Source: Planomicrobium soli (GTDB taxonomy: Bacteria > Bacillota > Bacilli > Bacillales_A > Planococcaceae). From it: 64,000 nucleotides of DNA. Made by a program: the position numbers and the translations under genes. The stretch covers positions 89,438 through 153,437 of the forward strand of contig NZ_PYAT01000008.1 in the NCBI RefSeq assembly GCF_003014655.1. Reading direction: 5' to 3'. Positions 8,795 through 18,666 of the stretch are shown in pieces (position 1 is the stretch's first letter; each line of letters opens with the position of its first letter). The notes under the pieces are model-generated. The model was given only the letters and a program-made list of their open reading frames with translations, did not search any database and was not told the origin of the DNA.

Positions 8795-8818
8795 ATAATT
8801 TATGCCTTGCGGTGTCAA
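8790..8818 (-). promoter_or_regulatory. Promoter of fadR-fadB-etfBA
   Basis: TTGACA at 8818-8813, 17 bp, TAATAT at 8795-8790. The -10 overlaps the FadR operator. Confidence 0.7.
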
Positions 8819-8865
8819 GTTATATCCCGCTCCTGCTGCAGTAGGCATATTAATTATTCCTTCTT

Positions 8866-10557
8866 TTATGAAGGTATGGCTTCGCTTTGCTTCGCAATCT
8901 CTTCATCTACTAGTTTACGGCGCAATATTTTACCGACGGCTGTCTTTGGCAGTTCAGTACGGAATTCGTAGATACGTGGAACCTTGAATGCCGCTAAATG
9001 TTCCCGGCAATAGCTGTCGAGCTCTTTCTCTGTTAAATTATACCCTTCTTTTTGGACAATGAACGCTTTGACCGTTTCACCGCGGTAAGGATCCGGTATG
9101 CCAGCCACAACACATTCTTGGATCGCTTCATGTTCATATAGCACTTCCTCAATTTCACGAGGATAAATATTGAAGCCGCCAGCAATGATCATATCTTTTT
9201 TGCGGTCAACGATGTAAAAATGGCCGTCATCTTCCATGTATCCAAGATCGCCTGTCAATAACCAGCCGTTTACGATAGTTGCAGCCGTTTCTTCCGGCCG
9301 GTTCCAATAGCCTTTCATCACTTGCGGCCCTTGGATGGCAATTTCACCTATTTCACCGTTCCGTACAGAATCTGTCGTTCCCGGACGAAGAATTCGGCAG
9401 TCTGTGTCTGGATAAGGGAAACCGATCGACCCTTTTGCGCGTTCTCCCCATAGAAGATTTGAATGGGTGACTGGCGAAGTTTCGGTCAAACCGTATCCTT
9501 CTACTAATTTCCCTCCGGTAATTGCTTCAAACTTTTCTTGTACTTCTGCTGGCAGCGGCGCAGAACCGCTCAAGCAAGCTTCTATCGAAGATAAATCATA
9601 CTTTGAAATATCCGGGTGGTTCATCAATCCGATGTAGAGAGTCGGTGCTCCCGGGAATAATGTAGGCTTTTGCTTGCTGATTGTTTTCAGCGCCGTTTCA
9701 GGATCGAATTTCGGCAGCAAAACCATCCGGTTGCCTTGCATAACCGAAAGGATAAGCACAGTAGTCAATCCATAAACATGAAACAGTGGAATAATGCCCA
9801 TGATTGTTTCTTCGCCTCTTTTGCATTTGTAAAGCCATGTATCGCACATCGTAGCATTAGAGATAAGATTTTTATGGGTCAGCATAACCCCTTTTGGCAA
9901 TCCGGTTGTTCCTCCCGTATATTGAAGGAGCGCCAAGTCTTCTTCAAAATCGAAAGCTGTTTTTTTCACTTCAGAAGAAGCGCCCTTCATGATTTCCGTA
10001 AACAGGTGGTTGATGCCCCGGTGTTCCACTTTGACCGTTACACCATGCTGCCGCTTCTGGATAAAGGGATAGATGATATTTTTCGGGAATGGAAGATAAT
10101 CTTTTATGCCTGTAATGATGAGGTTCTCTAAACTTGTATCATGAACTACTGAAGAAACACGTGGGAATAATAGATCGAGGGCTATGATCGCCCGTGCGCC
10201 ACTGTCTTTCATCTGATAGGCAATTTCCCTTTCGGTATAGAGCGGATTCGTCATGACAACTACGCCGCCGGCATACAGAATGCCGTAAAAACTGATGACT
10301 GCCTGTGGACAGTTTGGCAGCATAATAGCTACTCTGTCCCCTTTTTCGATGCCTAGATTTTGTAAGTAATTCGCAAATTTCAAAGAGGATTCGTGCAATT
10401 CCTTATAAGAAATATCTTTTCCCATAAAATGAATAGCTATTTTCTCGGGGAATTGTTCATATGCTTGTGTAAGATATTCCTGAACCGGAATTTTTGGATA
10501 AGAAAGCGTATGCGGCACTTCTGGCGGATAATGAGCGAGCCAAGGCTTTTGTATCAT
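8866..10557 (-). CDS. lcfA: Long-chain acyl-CoA synthetase (fatty acid-CoA ligase)
   Basis: Activates long-chain fatty acids to acyl-CoA through an acyl-adenylate; membrane-associated. The 563 residues contain the AMP-binding signature YTGGTTGLPKG (213-223), the adenylate-forming motif GYGLTETSP, the TGDLGYMEDDG hinge region, the fatty-acid motif around GWLLTGDL, and the catalytic lysine in LPKTAVGKILRR near the C-terminus. The ATG at 10557 follows AGGAGG. It is the first gene of the fad set, with its own promoter; fadR has another promoter 130 bases downstream of lcfA. Confidence 0.96.
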   Translation of the reverse strand: MIQKPWLAHYPPEVPHTLSYPKIPVQEYLTQAYEQFPEKIAIHFMGKDISYKELHESSLKFANYLQNLGIEKGDRVAIMLPNCPQAVISFYGILYAGGVVVMTNPLYTEREIAYQMKDSGARAIIALDLLFPRVSSVVHDTSLENLIITGIKDYLPFPKNIIYPFIQKRQHGVTVKVEHRGINHLFTEIMKGASSEVKKTAFDFEEDLALLQYTGGTTGLPKGVMLTHKNLISNATMCDTWLYKCKRGEETIMGIIPLFHVYGLTTVLILSVMQGNRMVLLPKFDPETALKTISKQKPTLFPGAPTLYIGLMNHPDISKYDLSSIEACLSGSAPLPAEVQEKFEAITGGKLVEGYGLTETSPVTHSNLLWGERAKGSIGFPYPDTDCRILRPGTTDSVRNGEIGEIAIQGPQVMKGYWNRPEETAATIVNGWLLTGDLGYMEDDGHFYIVDRKKDMIIAGGFNIYPREIEEVLYEHEAIQECVVAGIPDPYRGETVKAFIVQKEGYNLTEKELDSYCREHLAAFKVPRIYEFRTELPKTAVGKILRRKLVDEEIAKQSEAIPS

Positions 10558-10605
10558 TCGTCATACCTCCTATTTGATTAAATTCGTGCGAATATTCCTA
10601 TTTTT

Positions 10606-10634
10606 ATTATAAGTAATAATGATACCGCTTACAA
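10606..10634 (-). promoter_or_regulatory. Promoter of lcfA
   Basis: TTGTAA at 10634-10629, 17 bp, perfect TATAAT at 10611-10606. Downstream is ATTCG-TG-CGAAT, a small palindrome that does not match the FadR box. No FadR site was found here. Confidence 0.7.
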
Positions 10635-10715
10635 TCGATTTCTAAAATTAGTAGATTTATTTTTTCTTTCAAGCTCAAGCCAACCAAATAGTGCCTTATC
10701 CTTTTATATAAATGA

Positions 10716-10750
10716 AAGCAGGCAGCCAGAAAGTTTCTGGCTGCCTGCTT
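10716..10750 (-). terminator. Terminator after the 25-codon gene
   Basis: A 17-bp perfect stem (AAGCAGGCAGCCAGAAA and complement) with a one-base centre, followed on the minus strand by a T-rich stretch. It ends the mutS2-DUF350-microprotein transcript before lcfA. Confidence 0.8.
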
Positions 10751-10751
10751 C

Positions 10752-10829
10752 TTATAGAAATAAAAATACTAAACCGATAATAATGAAAACTGCACAGCAA
10801 ACAAATAAAATTTTAATCAAGTTTTCCAT
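10752..10829 (-). CDS. 25-residue hydrophobic microprotein
   Basis: Very short open frame, MENLIKILFVCCAVFIIIGLVFLFL, beginning at ATG 10829 and ending TAA 10754-10752. AGGAG lies nine bases upstream, inside the end of the preceding gene, so translation may be coupled to it. Everything after residue 5 is hydrophobic, i.e. one membrane span with two cysteines. A strong terminator follows directly. I do not recognise a family; it could be a partner of the DUF350 membrane protein. Support rests on the start site, position and composition. Confidence 0.55.
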   Translation of the reverse strand: MENLIKILFVCCAVFIIIGLVFLFL

Positions 10830-10841
10830 TTGGTCCAACTC

Positions 10842-11255
10842 CTAAGAAATACTGGCACCGACGACATATGACAATCCGACGGAAATCGTCAACGAAATAA
10901 ATCCGACAGAACGGTTGTCCTTTTCGATTTCATCGTCTACATTGAATTTTGGGGTCAGAAATTCAAACAAGACGTATGCGAAAATGAGCAGCGTGAAACC
11001 ATAGAGGCCCCACCCAATCATTTGCAGCAACGTATTATGCTGTTCAATGGAAAAGCGAAAAATATTCGTTACACCGAAAATTTTTCCGCCGGTCGCCATG
11101 GCGACCGCTACATTTCCCTTTTTGATTTCTTCCCAATTTTTATACTTTGTTATTACTTCGAAAATTGCCATTGAGACGATCAAACATAAAACAACTACAC
11201 TGAAATATCCAGCTGTTTCAACAAGCGGATGGGTCCAAAATCCGGTTTCCGACAT
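10842..11255 (-). CDS. yshE: DUF350 family membrane protein (YshE-like)
   Basis: A 137-residue integral membrane protein with about four spans. The DUF350 hallmark KGNVAVAMATGGKIFGVTNI occupies roughly residues 45-64 between the first and second spans. Function unknown in Bacilli. It follows mutS2 by 23 bases, as in B. subtilis (yshE), and is followed by the 25-codon microprotein. Confidence 0.88.
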   Translation of the reverse strand: MSETGFWTHPLVETAGYFSVVVLCLIVSMAIFEVITKYKNWEEIKKGNVAVAMATGGKIFGVTNIFRFSIEQHNTLLQMIGWGLYGFTLLIFAYVLFEFLTPKFNVDDEIEKDNRSVGFISLTISVGLSYVVGASIS

Positions 11256-11278
11256 GGTCTATTCTCCCTTTTCATAAA

Positions 11279-13639
11279 TCACTTTAGTTCAGCAACAGTA
11301 ACGCCTGATCCGCCTTCGCCCGCTTCCCCGAAGCGGTAACTTTTCACGCGCGGGTGTTTCTTCAGGTATTGCTGTACCCCTTGGCGAAGTGCCCCTGTGC
11401 CTTTCCCATGAATAATCGACACTTGATGATAGTTTGACAATAAAGCATCATCCAAGTACTTTTCAACGCGGGCAAGCGCATCTTCATAGCGCTCTCCCCG
11501 TAAATCAAGCTCCAGTTTCACATGGGAATCACGGTTCTTCAATGTCGCCATGGTGCGGGTTTCTTTTTGTTTTTCAGGTTTTGTATAAGACAAGTCGGAT
11601 TCTGGCAACCTCATTTTCAAGATGCCGATTTGGACAGTCCATTCGTTATCGGATACTTTTTCAATCAGCGTGCCTTTTTGGCCGTATGAAATCACTTTTA
11701 CTTCGTCGTTCGGCTTCAAACCTTGAGGTTGATTGGCTTTTGCCGCTTTTTTCAAAATGCGGTTTTCCGGCATTGCTGCTTCCAATCGTTTTTTTGCATC
11801 GATCAACTGATGCTCTTTCACGCTTGATGCCTGGTCCATTTGCATTTTTCGCAAATCGGACATGACCGCTTCCGCTTCGCGTGTTGCCTGCTCCACGATT
11901 TTACGGGCTTTTTCTTTCGCTTTTTCTTCTAAGCGCTCTTTTTGATTTTCGTATTGTTTCAACTGATCTTCCAGCTCTTTTTTCAATCGTTCCGATTCTA
12001 AAAGAACTTCACTTGATCGTTCTGCGTCCCGTTCAGACTCTCTGCGGCTCTTTTCAAGAGACGCAATCATGGAATCGACTTCATGGCGGTCAGTGCCTGT
12101 AAAACTTTTCGCGTGGCTGATAATATGTTCCGGCAGTCCGAGGCGTTTCGATATTTCAAAAGCATTGCTTCGGCCTGGGACTCCGATTAAAAGGCGATAG
12201 GTCGGACTAAGCGTTTCCACATCAAATTCGACACTGGCATTGGCCACACCAGGCCGGTTAAAGCCATATGCCTTTAATTCCGGGTAATGGGTCGTAGCAA
12301 TAACACGCGCGCCTCTGCCATGCACTTCATCCAATAGCGAAATGGCAAGCGCCGCACCTTCTTGCGGATCTGTCCCTGCTCCCAATTCGTCAAAAATAAC
12401 GAGCGAGTTTTCATCGAACTTGGTCAAAATGTCAACAATGTTAACCATATGGGAAGAAAATGTACTTAGGCTTTGCTCAATTGATTGCTCATCGCCAATA
12501 TCAGCAAATACTTGGTCAAACACGGCGAGTTCCGAGCCATCAAGTGCCGGAACCGGCAAACCGGCCTGCGCCATCAGTGTAAAAAGGCCGACCGTTTTTA
12601 GTGTGACTGTTTTACCGCCTGTATTGGGGCCGGTGATGACGATTGCCGTAATATCATTACCAAATTCAATATCATTCGCCACCACTTCGTCAATCGAAAT
12701 CAGCGGATGGCGCGCTTTGCGCAAATTGATATAGCCTTCTGCATTCATTTGCGGTTTCGAGCAATTATTTGCAGCTCCATATTTCGCTTTCGCCAAAATC
12801 AGATCGATTTCGCCAAGCACTTCGACTAAAACAAACAGTTCATGCGCAACTTCCTGCACTTGGGCTGACAGCACTTGCAAAATACGGTCAATTTCTTCTT
12901 TTTCGTTCACTTTCAACCGGCGAACTTCATTGTTTGCCTGAACCACTGCATCCGGTTCGATGAATAAAGTTTGGCCTGAAGACGATGAATCATGGACTAT
13001 TCCGCCGTAATGGCTGCGGTACTCCTGCTTGACCGGAATAACAAAGCGGTCATTGCGGATCGTGACAATGGAATCCGACAGCATTTTCGAGGCGTTTTTA
13101 CCGCGCACTAAGCTTTCCAAACGTTCCCGCACCCGGCTTTCCTGAGAGCGAAGCTGTTGGCGGATGGTACGGAGCGCAGGGCTTGCACTGTCCAGTACCC
13201 CGCCGTTGTCATCGATGCACATATTGATGTCGTGTTCTAATGATGTCAAAATCGGCATCGATTCTTTTTTCTCCAGGAAATGGGGAATGTCAATTCCGCC
13301 TTCTTCCTGGATGGCTTCAAAAAACTGGCGCAAAATCCGGCTCGCACGGATGGTCGATGAGACTTCCATCAACTCGACCGGGCTAAGCATACCGCCGATT
13401 TGAGCGCGTTTGGCATGCATGCGAATATCAAAAATACCGCCCATTGGCACGTTGTTTTTGACACGAAGCACATTTGCCGCCTCATCCATCTGATCAAGCA
13501 AAATCTGGACTTCATTTATATCTGTCGATGGCACCAGTCCATCGACATGTGATTTACCGAGCGAAGAGGTACAGTAGCGCGCCACTTCGTCCCGAATTTT
13601 ATAATATTCAAGCGTCCTTAGCGCACGTTCTGCGATCAA
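11279..13639 (-). CDS. mutS2: MutS2 (Smr-domain MutS homologue)
   Basis: Homologue of MutS without the mismatch-recognition domain; in B. subtilis it acts on collided or stalled ribosomes and has been linked to recombination. With a TTG start at 13639 it has 786 residues: coiled core, Walker A GPNTGGKT at 337-344, Walker [11 protein letters not shown], a long coiled coil (about 510-620), a KOW-like stretch [19 protein letters not shown], and the C-terminal Smr nuclease-like domain ([21 protein letters not shown]). The GTG nine bases upstream lies inside the AGGAGGTG ribosome site, so TTG, eight bases after AGGAGG, is preferred. Confidence 0.95.
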   Translation of the reverse strand: MIAERALRTLEYYKIRDEVARYCTSSLGKSHVDGLVPSTDINEVQILLDQMDEAANVLRVKNNVPMGGIFDIRMHAKRAQIGGMLSPVELMEVSSTIRASRILRQFFEAIQEEGGIDIPHFLEKKESMPILTSLEHDINMCIDDNGGVLDSASPALRTIRQQLRSQESRVRERLESLVRGKNASKMLSDSIVTIRNDRFVIPVKQEYRSHYGGIVHDSSSSGQTLFIEPDAVVQANNEVRRLKVNEKEEIDRILQVLSAQVQEVAHELFVLVEVLGEIDLILAKAKYGAANNCSKPQMNAEGYINLRKARHPLISIDEVVANDIEFGNDITAIVITGPNTGGKTVTLKTVGLFTLMAQAGLPVPALDGSELAVFDQVFADIGDEQSIEQSLSTFSSHMVNIVDILTKFDENSLVIFDELGAGTDPQEGAALAISLLDEVHGRGARVIATTHYPELKAYGFNRPGVANASVEFDVETLSPTYRLLIGVPGRSNAFEISKRLGLPEHIISHAKSFTGTDRHEVDSMIASLEKSRRESERDAERSSEVLLESERLKKELEDQLKQYENQKERLEEKAKEKARKIVEQATREAEAVMSDLRKMQMDQASSVKEHQLIDAKKRLEAAMPENRILKKAAKANQPQGLKPNDEVKVISYGQKGTLIEKVSDNEWTVQIGILKMRLPESDLSYTKPEKQKETRTMATLKNRDSHVKLELDLRGERYEDALARVEKYLDDALLSNYHQVSIIHGKGTGALRQGVQQYLKKHPRVKSYRFGEAGEGGSGVTVAELK

Positions 13640-13651
13640 AGGAGACACCTC

Positions 13652-15355
13652 CTATTTTTTCAGGTATTCTTGCAATTTTTCAAGCGGCCATGTATTGACC
13701 ACGTGATCTTTTTTCAACCAAGCCTTTTGAGCATGCTTGACGCCTGTTTCCATGACTTCAAGTTGGTCTATGGCATGGGCATCGGTATTGATCGCTACTG
13801 GCACGCCTTTTTCTTGTGCCATTTCCAAATGCTCCACGGCCAAATCCAGCCGGTATGGGCTTGCATTCAGTTCTACGATTTTACCATATTCCTTCGCCCA
13901 GTCCAGCAATTGCTCCATGTCCGGATCATATCCGCTCCGCTGCCCGACAATTCGGCCAGTCGGGTGGGCAATCATGTCGACATGCGGATTTTTCATCGCG
14001 GTTAAAATACGCGCCATGATTTGTTCCTGCGGCTGCTGGAAGCTCGAGTGGATACTGGCAATTACAAAGTCCAGCTGTTCCAGCACCTCATCATCAAAAT
14101 CAAGCGAACCGTCCGGCAAAATGTCCATTTCCGTACCGGACATCACTTCAATGTCATTATATTTTTGATTTAGTTCACGGATTTCAGCGTTTTGCTTTAG
14201 TAAACGTTCCGGTGTTAACCCGTTCGCCACCTTTAAATAATGCGAATGGTCAGTAATGACCATATACTTATAACCGCGATCCCGGCAAGCTTCCACCATT
14301 TCCGTCAGTGAATGGGCACCGTCCGACCATGTTGTATGCATGTGCAAATCGCCTTTAACATCCGACAATTCGACCAGCAGCGGCAGTTCTTCCAAACGAT
14401 CAATCTCCCGCCCGTCTTCACGTACTGTCGGCGGAATAAACGGCAAATCAAAATGGGCATAAAAATCGGTTTCGGATTCGAACGTCTTGACCGACCCATC
14501 CGGTTGTTCCACGCCATATTCGCTGATTTTCTTATTTTGCGATTTTGCTAGCTGCCTCATTTTAACATTATGGTCTTTTGATCCCGTAAAATGATGAAGG
14601 GCAGTCGCAAATTCTTCCGGCGCAACCAAGCGGAAATCCACATCAATCAATTCTTGGAAGTTTACTGTGACGGAAACTTTCGTATCACCTGAGGCAATTG
14701 TTTCCTCTATTGGAAGCGCAGCAAGCAATTGTTCTTTGACGCCCAAAGGATCCCCTGTCGCGATAATGAAATCAAGATCTTTACTCGTCTCTTTTGTCCG
14801 TCGGTAACTGCCGGCGACCGAGAATTTCGATACATCTCTAATTTTTGACAACACGTCTTCAATAAAATGGACCGCATCTTCCGTACGCCAAATCGGATGT
14901 CGCCCCGGTTTCGAATCGAAATCTTCCAGCTCTTTTAAAATCTTTTCTTCCGACTTCGGCCCAAAACCGGGCAGCTTCTGGATGTCATGTGCGATGCATG
15001 CCTGCTTTAGGGCTTCCGCCGAATCGATGCCCAGCTCTTTATACAGTTTGGCGATTTTCTTGCCGCCCATGCCTTGAATTTTCATAAGGGGCAGAAGCCC
15101 TTTAGGCACTTCATTTTGCAAGTCTTCCAACACAGTCGACTTTCCATCTGCCATCAATTCCAAAATAACGTCGCCAGTTCCTTTTCCGATGCCTTTTAGT
15201 TTGGTGACATCCTCGATTTCATCCAGGCTCCGTTGATCCAGTTCAAGCGCTTGTGCAGCTTTTCGAAACGCCGACACTTTGAACGGATTCTCTCCTTTCA
15301 ATTCCATATATAAGGCGATTTTTTCTAGCGTTCTGATGATAATTTTTTTATTCAT
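13652..15355 (-). CDS. polX: DNA polymerase X family protein with PHP exonuclease
   Basis: Gap-filling repair polymerase with 3'-5' exonuclease. The 567 residues show an N-terminal helix-hairpin-helix region (KLKGIGKGTGDVILEL, KLPGFGPKSEEKIL), the nucleotidyltransferase palm (AGSYRRTKETSKDLDFI, metal aspartates in DLDF and DVDFR), and a C-terminal PHP domain with DLHMHTTWSDG, EMDI, ASIHSSF, HPTGR and NTDAH metal ligands. It precedes mutS2 by twelve bases. The ATG at 15355 gives MNKKIIIRTLEKIALYME, as in the family. Confidence 0.95.
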   Translation of the reverse strand: MNKKIIIRTLEKIALYMELKGENPFKVSAFRKAAQALELDQRSLDEIEDVTKLKGIGKGTGDVILELMADGKSTVLEDLQNEVPKGLLPLMKIQGMGGKKIAKLYKELGIDSAEALKQACIAHDIQKLPGFGPKSEEKILKELEDFDSKPGRHPIWRTEDAVHFIEDVLSKIRDVSKFSVAGSYRRTKETSKDLDFIIATGDPLGVKEQLLAALPIEETIASGDTKVSVTVNFQELIDVDFRLVAPEEFATALHHFTGSKDHNVKMRQLAKSQNKKISEYGVEQPDGSVKTFESETDFYAHFDLPFIPPTVREDGREIDRLEELPLLVELSDVKGDLHMHTTWSDGAHSLTEMVEACRDRGYKYMVITDHSHYLKVANGLTPERLLKQNAEIRELNQKYNDIEVMSGTEMDILPDGSLDFDDEVLEQLDFVIASIHSSFQQPQEQIMARILTAMKNPHVDMIAHPTGRIVGQRSGYDPDMEQLLDWAKEYGKIVELNASPYRLDLAVEHLEMAQEKGVPVAINTDAHAIDQLEVMETGVKHAQKAWLKKDHVVNTWPLEKLQEYLKK

Positions 15356-15380
15356 ACAGAAACCTCCAGTTTTAGACTTG

Positions 15381-15412
15381 AAAAAAACTTCTCTCGGTGA
15401 GAGAGAAGTTTC
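15381..15412 (-). terminator. Terminator between cvpA and polX
   Basis: AAACTTCTCTC...GAGAGAAGTTT with a long T run on the minus strand, directly after the cvpA stop. Confidence 0.85.
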
Positions 15413-15415
15413 TAC

Positions 15416-15961
15416 TTACATATAAATATACCACCATTCTTTTACTTTCTCAGAGAAATAAGGTGTGTGTTCCAGCATGGTCTGTGCAATGCCTGAACCC
15501 GCCAAATGGTTTTGAATAAAGTCCATCGGAAGCAAAGCCAGTACATAGATGAAAATAAACAACAATATGTATACTTCGATCAAGCCAAGGATTGCTCCAA
15601 GAATCTTGCTGATAAAGCCAAGCAACGGCAAATATTTCAGGAAATCAAACATAGACGCCAGAATCTGCAAAGCAAATTTTACAGCAAAGAAAATCAAAGC
15701 GAATGCAAATAGCTGGTAGAACGTTTGGTCCAAGTCCAATTGCTCGATGGCAATTGTAAAGCGGGAACCTTCACTAACAGCTGGGTATGGAATCCATAGC
15801 ACAAAATATTCGGCGAGTGGTTTATAATAAAGATAAGCAACAACCAGCGCTATGATAAATCCGACCATGTGGATCAGCTGAACCACAAGGCCCCTCTTGG
15901 CCCCGACAATAAGTCCGCCCAGCAATAAAATTAATAACAATATATCAAGCATGTTCGTCAA
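15416..15961 (-). CDS. yshB: CvpA family membrane protein (YshB)
   Basis: A 181-residue protein with four predicted spans (about 4-22, 28-48, 80-105, 118-150) and the family start LDILLLILLLGGLIVGAKRGL. CvpA proteins are named after colicin V production and are linked to envelope integrity; the exact function is unclear. It follows zapA directly (one-base gap) and the pair is convergent to none but divergent from rnhC, as in B. subtilis. Confidence 0.88.
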   Translation of the reverse strand: MTNMLDILLLILLLGGLIVGAKRGLVVQLIHMVGFIIALVVAYLYYKPLAEYFVLWIPYPAVSEGSRFTIAIEQLDLDQTFYQLFAFALIFFAVKFALQILASMFDFLKYLPLLGFISKILGAILGLIEVYILLFIFIYVLALLPMDFIQNHLAGSGIAQTMLEHTPYFSEKVKEWWYIYM

Positions 15962-15962
15962 C

Positions 15963-16223
15963 TCAACCCTTCAGTTTTCGGAGTTCGAATTCCAATTGTT
16001 CCACTTGTTCTTTTAGTTTAAGATAATCATTCGTGGCATTAACCGCAGTTAAAACAGCAAGCTTTGAACTGTCAAGAGATGGATTCATCGCATGGAATTC
16101 ACGCATTTTCTCATCAACCATCGACGCGACCAGGCGCATGTGCCCGGAAGTTTCGCTGCCTACCATTTTATAAGTATGGCCGTATATTTCAACTGATGTG
16201 CGAATTTTTTGTTGATCCGACAA
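15963..16223 (-). CDS. zapA: Cell division protein ZapA
   Basis: Promotes FtsZ bundling at the division ring. With TTG at 16223 the product is 86 residues, the usual size: [20 protein letters not shown], then [35 protein letters not shown], and a C-terminal coiled coil. AAGGGGG lies eight bases before the TTG. An upstream in-frame extension to 16313 runs into the opposite gene's control region and is rejected. Divergent from rnhC. Confidence 0.93.
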   Translation of the reverse strand: MSDQQKIRTSVEIYGHTYKMVGSETSGHMRLVASMVDEKMREFHAMNPSLDSSKLAVLTAVNATNDYLKLKEQVEQLEFELRKLKG

Positions 16224-16306
16224 TGCCCCATCCCCCTTTAGAATTCTATACATAATCATACCATGAAAACAAGCTGCTTGTGAATCATAAGAGAGGAGAC
16301 TTACCC

Positions 16307-17242
16307 ATGTCAAATGTCGTTCTAAAATTACCAGAGGAAAGTCTTCTGCAAATCATCAGCCACTACAGAAACCAGCAAACGGCAGCCAAAGCCCAGTACA
16401 TACGCTTTACTGCCAAGCTGCCTGATGCTGTTATAACAGTCTACACGTCCGGAAAAGTTATGTTCCAAGGGGGTGGCGCAGAACGGGAAGCCGGAAAATG
16501 GAGCGCCGAGAGCCAATCCACTGAAAAAATCGCTTCTGCTAAAGGCGACGTCTTGCCCGAAGGTTTCGCAACGCGCTCAGTATTGGGATCTGATGAAACG
16601 GGTACCGGAGATTTTTTTGGCCCCATTACTGTCGCCGCTTGCTTTGTGCCTTCGAATAAGATTGAACTCGCCCACGAACTAGGGGTCAAGGATTCGAAAT
16701 TATTAAGCGATGATTACATGCGTAAAATCGCGCCGGACTTAAAAGAAACTTTTATTCATAGCGTTCTCACACTAAAAAATGAAAAATATAACGAAGTTCA
16801 AGCAAAGGGCTGGTCACAAGGAAAAATAAAGGCTTTGCTCCATAACCAGGCGCTAAAGCTCGTCCTGCGGAAGATGGCACCCGAAAAGCCGGACGCCATT
16901 CTCATCGATCAGTTTGCAGAGCGCGGCGTCTACTACAATCACATTAAAAATGAGAAAGAGATTATCCAGGAAAATGTCCTGTTTTCTACCAAAGCGGAAG
17001 GCCTCCATGTATCGGTCGCCTGCGCCTCGATCATTGCGCGGGTCGCTTTTTTGGAAGAAATGGACCGTATGAGCCAGGAGGCCGGCATCACGCTTCCAAA
17101 AGGCGCTGGAAAAGGGGTGGATGAAGTGGCGGCGAAGATCCTTTTGAAAAAAGGTTCGGATTATTTAAAGTCGCTGACGAAGTTCCATTTTGCGAATACG
17201 AAGAAAGCCCAGACTCTAGCTAATAAAAAAAGCTCCCATTAA
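16307..17242 (+). CDS. rnhC: Ribonuclease HIII
   Basis: Removes RNA from RNA:DNA hybrids. The 311 residues show an N-terminal TBP-like substrate-binding domain (about 1-80) and a catalytic domain with [13 protein letters not shown] (acidic residues Asp96, Glu97), [12 protein letters not shown], and [16 protein letters not shown]. The ATG at 16307 follows GAGAGGAG. It converges on the minor-pilin cassette, sharing a bidirectional terminator. Confidence 0.96.
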   Translation: MSNVVLKLPEESLLQIISHYRNQQTAAKAQYIRFTAKLPDAVITVYTSGKVMFQGGGAEREAGKWSAESQSTEKIASAKGDVLPEGFATRSVLGSDETGTGDFFGPITVAACFVPSNKIELAHELGVKDSKLLSDDYMRKIAPDLKETFIHSVLTLKNEKYNEVQAKGWSQGKIKALLHNQALKLVLRKMAPEKPDAILIDQFAERGVYYNHIKNEKEIIQENVLFSTKAEGLHVSVACASIIARVAFLEEMDRMSQEAGITLPKGAGKGVDEVAAKILLKKGSDYLKSLTKFHFANTKKAQTLANKKSSH

Positions 17243-17247
17243 GCAAG

Positions 17248-17295
17248 AAAAGTTCTGCTTATCCATTTTTCAGAAATGGATAAGCAGAACTTTTT
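17248..17295. terminator. Bidirectional terminator between rnhC and the pilin cassette
   Basis: Long perfect stem AAAGTTCTGCTTATCCATTT with complement and A/T tails on both sides, between convergent genes. Confidence 0.9.
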
Positions 17296-17298
17296 ATT

Positions 17299-18666
17299 TT
17301 AGTACTGGACATCTAAGCCCACTTCAGGAGCAGTAAATTGCTGAAACTGATGGCTCCACTGTCGCTCCACTGTCGCTATACCACATTTTTCGTAAAAGTC
17401 GGTCACATTTAATTCTATAACATCATTTCTGCCAGGAACTAAGTCGAATGGTGATGCAGCAGCTGAGACATGATAATAAATAAAGCCAACCGAAGAATTC
17501 AGAACTCCAATCTTTCCTTTTAAATTATTTAATTCTGATTGCGGCAAATGAGAAAGATTTAAACATATTTTTCCCTGTGTAAGTTTTATGTCTTTCATGC
17601 TGTTTATTATTTCTGTTGCGGAATTTCCAAGTAAAACCATGGTTCCCGTATAGTTATTATAAGGTTTATCAGAGGAAAAAGAATTGAAAACAAATTTCGG
17701 AAGACTGTTGTTCATAGGACTTGTCGTTTCTACTCTGCCATTATGGTACCAGGCGAAACTTTTTAACTGATTGTTGAACTCAACTTTCATCGGAGTTGTT
17801 GACTTCGAATAAATGTTAACATCCGTGAATGATGAAAGTACACAAACCCCACTTTTTATTTCATCACACAAAGCGACTGAAGGATTATCCACAACAATTC
17901 TAAGGTTTTTTAAATTTCCGGCTGGTACATTTGCCAAAGCATCTTTTAGTTTAACGTTCCCGGTAATCCGGCATGGCGCAATACTGGTAGGATTAGCAGC
18001 AAAATTACATACTGGCAGATCAGCTTTCCATTCAAATACTTCAGTTACTTTAGTGTGCACTTGTTCTACTGCAGCATCAATTACGGTTGGAAATGGGATT
18101 GTGATGCTCGTCATCAATTGCTTCGATCTAGAGCCGCTTGTTCCAGTAACTGATAAATCGATTACAAAACTTCTAATATCTTTGTTGTATACTATCTCGC
18201 TAAAGGAGCCGCATTGATTTTCTGGTTCAGTTAAATTATGTTTCACTGTTCCTGTATCATTTATCGGTATTTCCCCTCTTGCGATTTGGTTGTTGATATT
18301 TGAGCATATCATAGTTTGATAAATTTTTATGGCGGAGTTTTCAATTTCTTTCTCTATTACAGATTTGCACTGATCTTTATCAACTTTTGAATAACAGTTA
18401 TTGTAGTTTTTTAGTTTCTCGCTAATTTCAGTGTTGGTGGTAATTGCTTTATATGTAGTGTCAAGTTCTTTTTCGATTGTATTTGTGTAATACTCTACAC
18501 CCATTTCAGCAGCAGTCACCGCCATATTTCCTTGATCAACTGTCTGTTCTTGCTTTGCATGGCTCATTGAAGATTTGATAAATACAGCAGACATACTCAG
18601 GAACAATACAATCAACAGCAAAGCAACAACCAAGGTATACCCACGTTCTTCCTTGATCTTCTTCAA
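17299..18666 (-). CDS. Large minor-pilin-like protein, PilX/GspK type
   Basis: A 455-residue exported protein. Its N-terminus MKKIKEERGYTLVVALLLIV is a type IV prepilin signal: basic leader ending in Gly, then a hydrophobic stretch. Position 5 after the cut is Val, not the Glu of major pilins, as is usual for PilX/GspK tip proteins. The rest is a large soluble domain with about a dozen cysteines, some closely spaced (CYSKVDKDQC), suggesting disulfides. The TTG at 18666 overlaps the TGA of the preceding gene (TTGA) with GGAG ten bases upstream; a GTG at 18675 is too close to that site. Last gene of the cassette. No close relative recognised; composition is AT-richer than neighbours. Confidence 0.75.
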   Translation of the reverse strand: MKKIKEERGYTLVVALLLIVLFLSMSAVFIKSSMSHAKQEQTVDQGNMAVTAAEMGVEYYTNTIEKELDTTYKAITTNTEISEKLKNYNNCYSKVDKDQCKSVIEKEIENSAIKIYQTMICSNINNQIARGEIPINDTGTVKHNLTEPENQCGSFSEIVYNKDIRSFVIDLSVTGTSGSRSKQLMTSITIPFPTVIDAAVEQVHTKVTEVFEWKADLPVCNFAANPTSIAPCRITGNVKLKDALANVPAGNLKNLRIVVDNPSVALCDEIKSGVCVLSSFTDVNIYSKSTTPMKVEFNNQLKSFAWYHNGRVETTSPMNNSLPKFVFNSFSSDKPYNNYTGTMVLLGNSATEIINSMKDIKLTQGKICLNLSHLPQSELNNLKGKIGVLNSSVGFIYYHVSAAASPFDLVPGRNDVIELNVTDFYEKCGIATVERQWSHQFQQFTAPEVGLDVQY

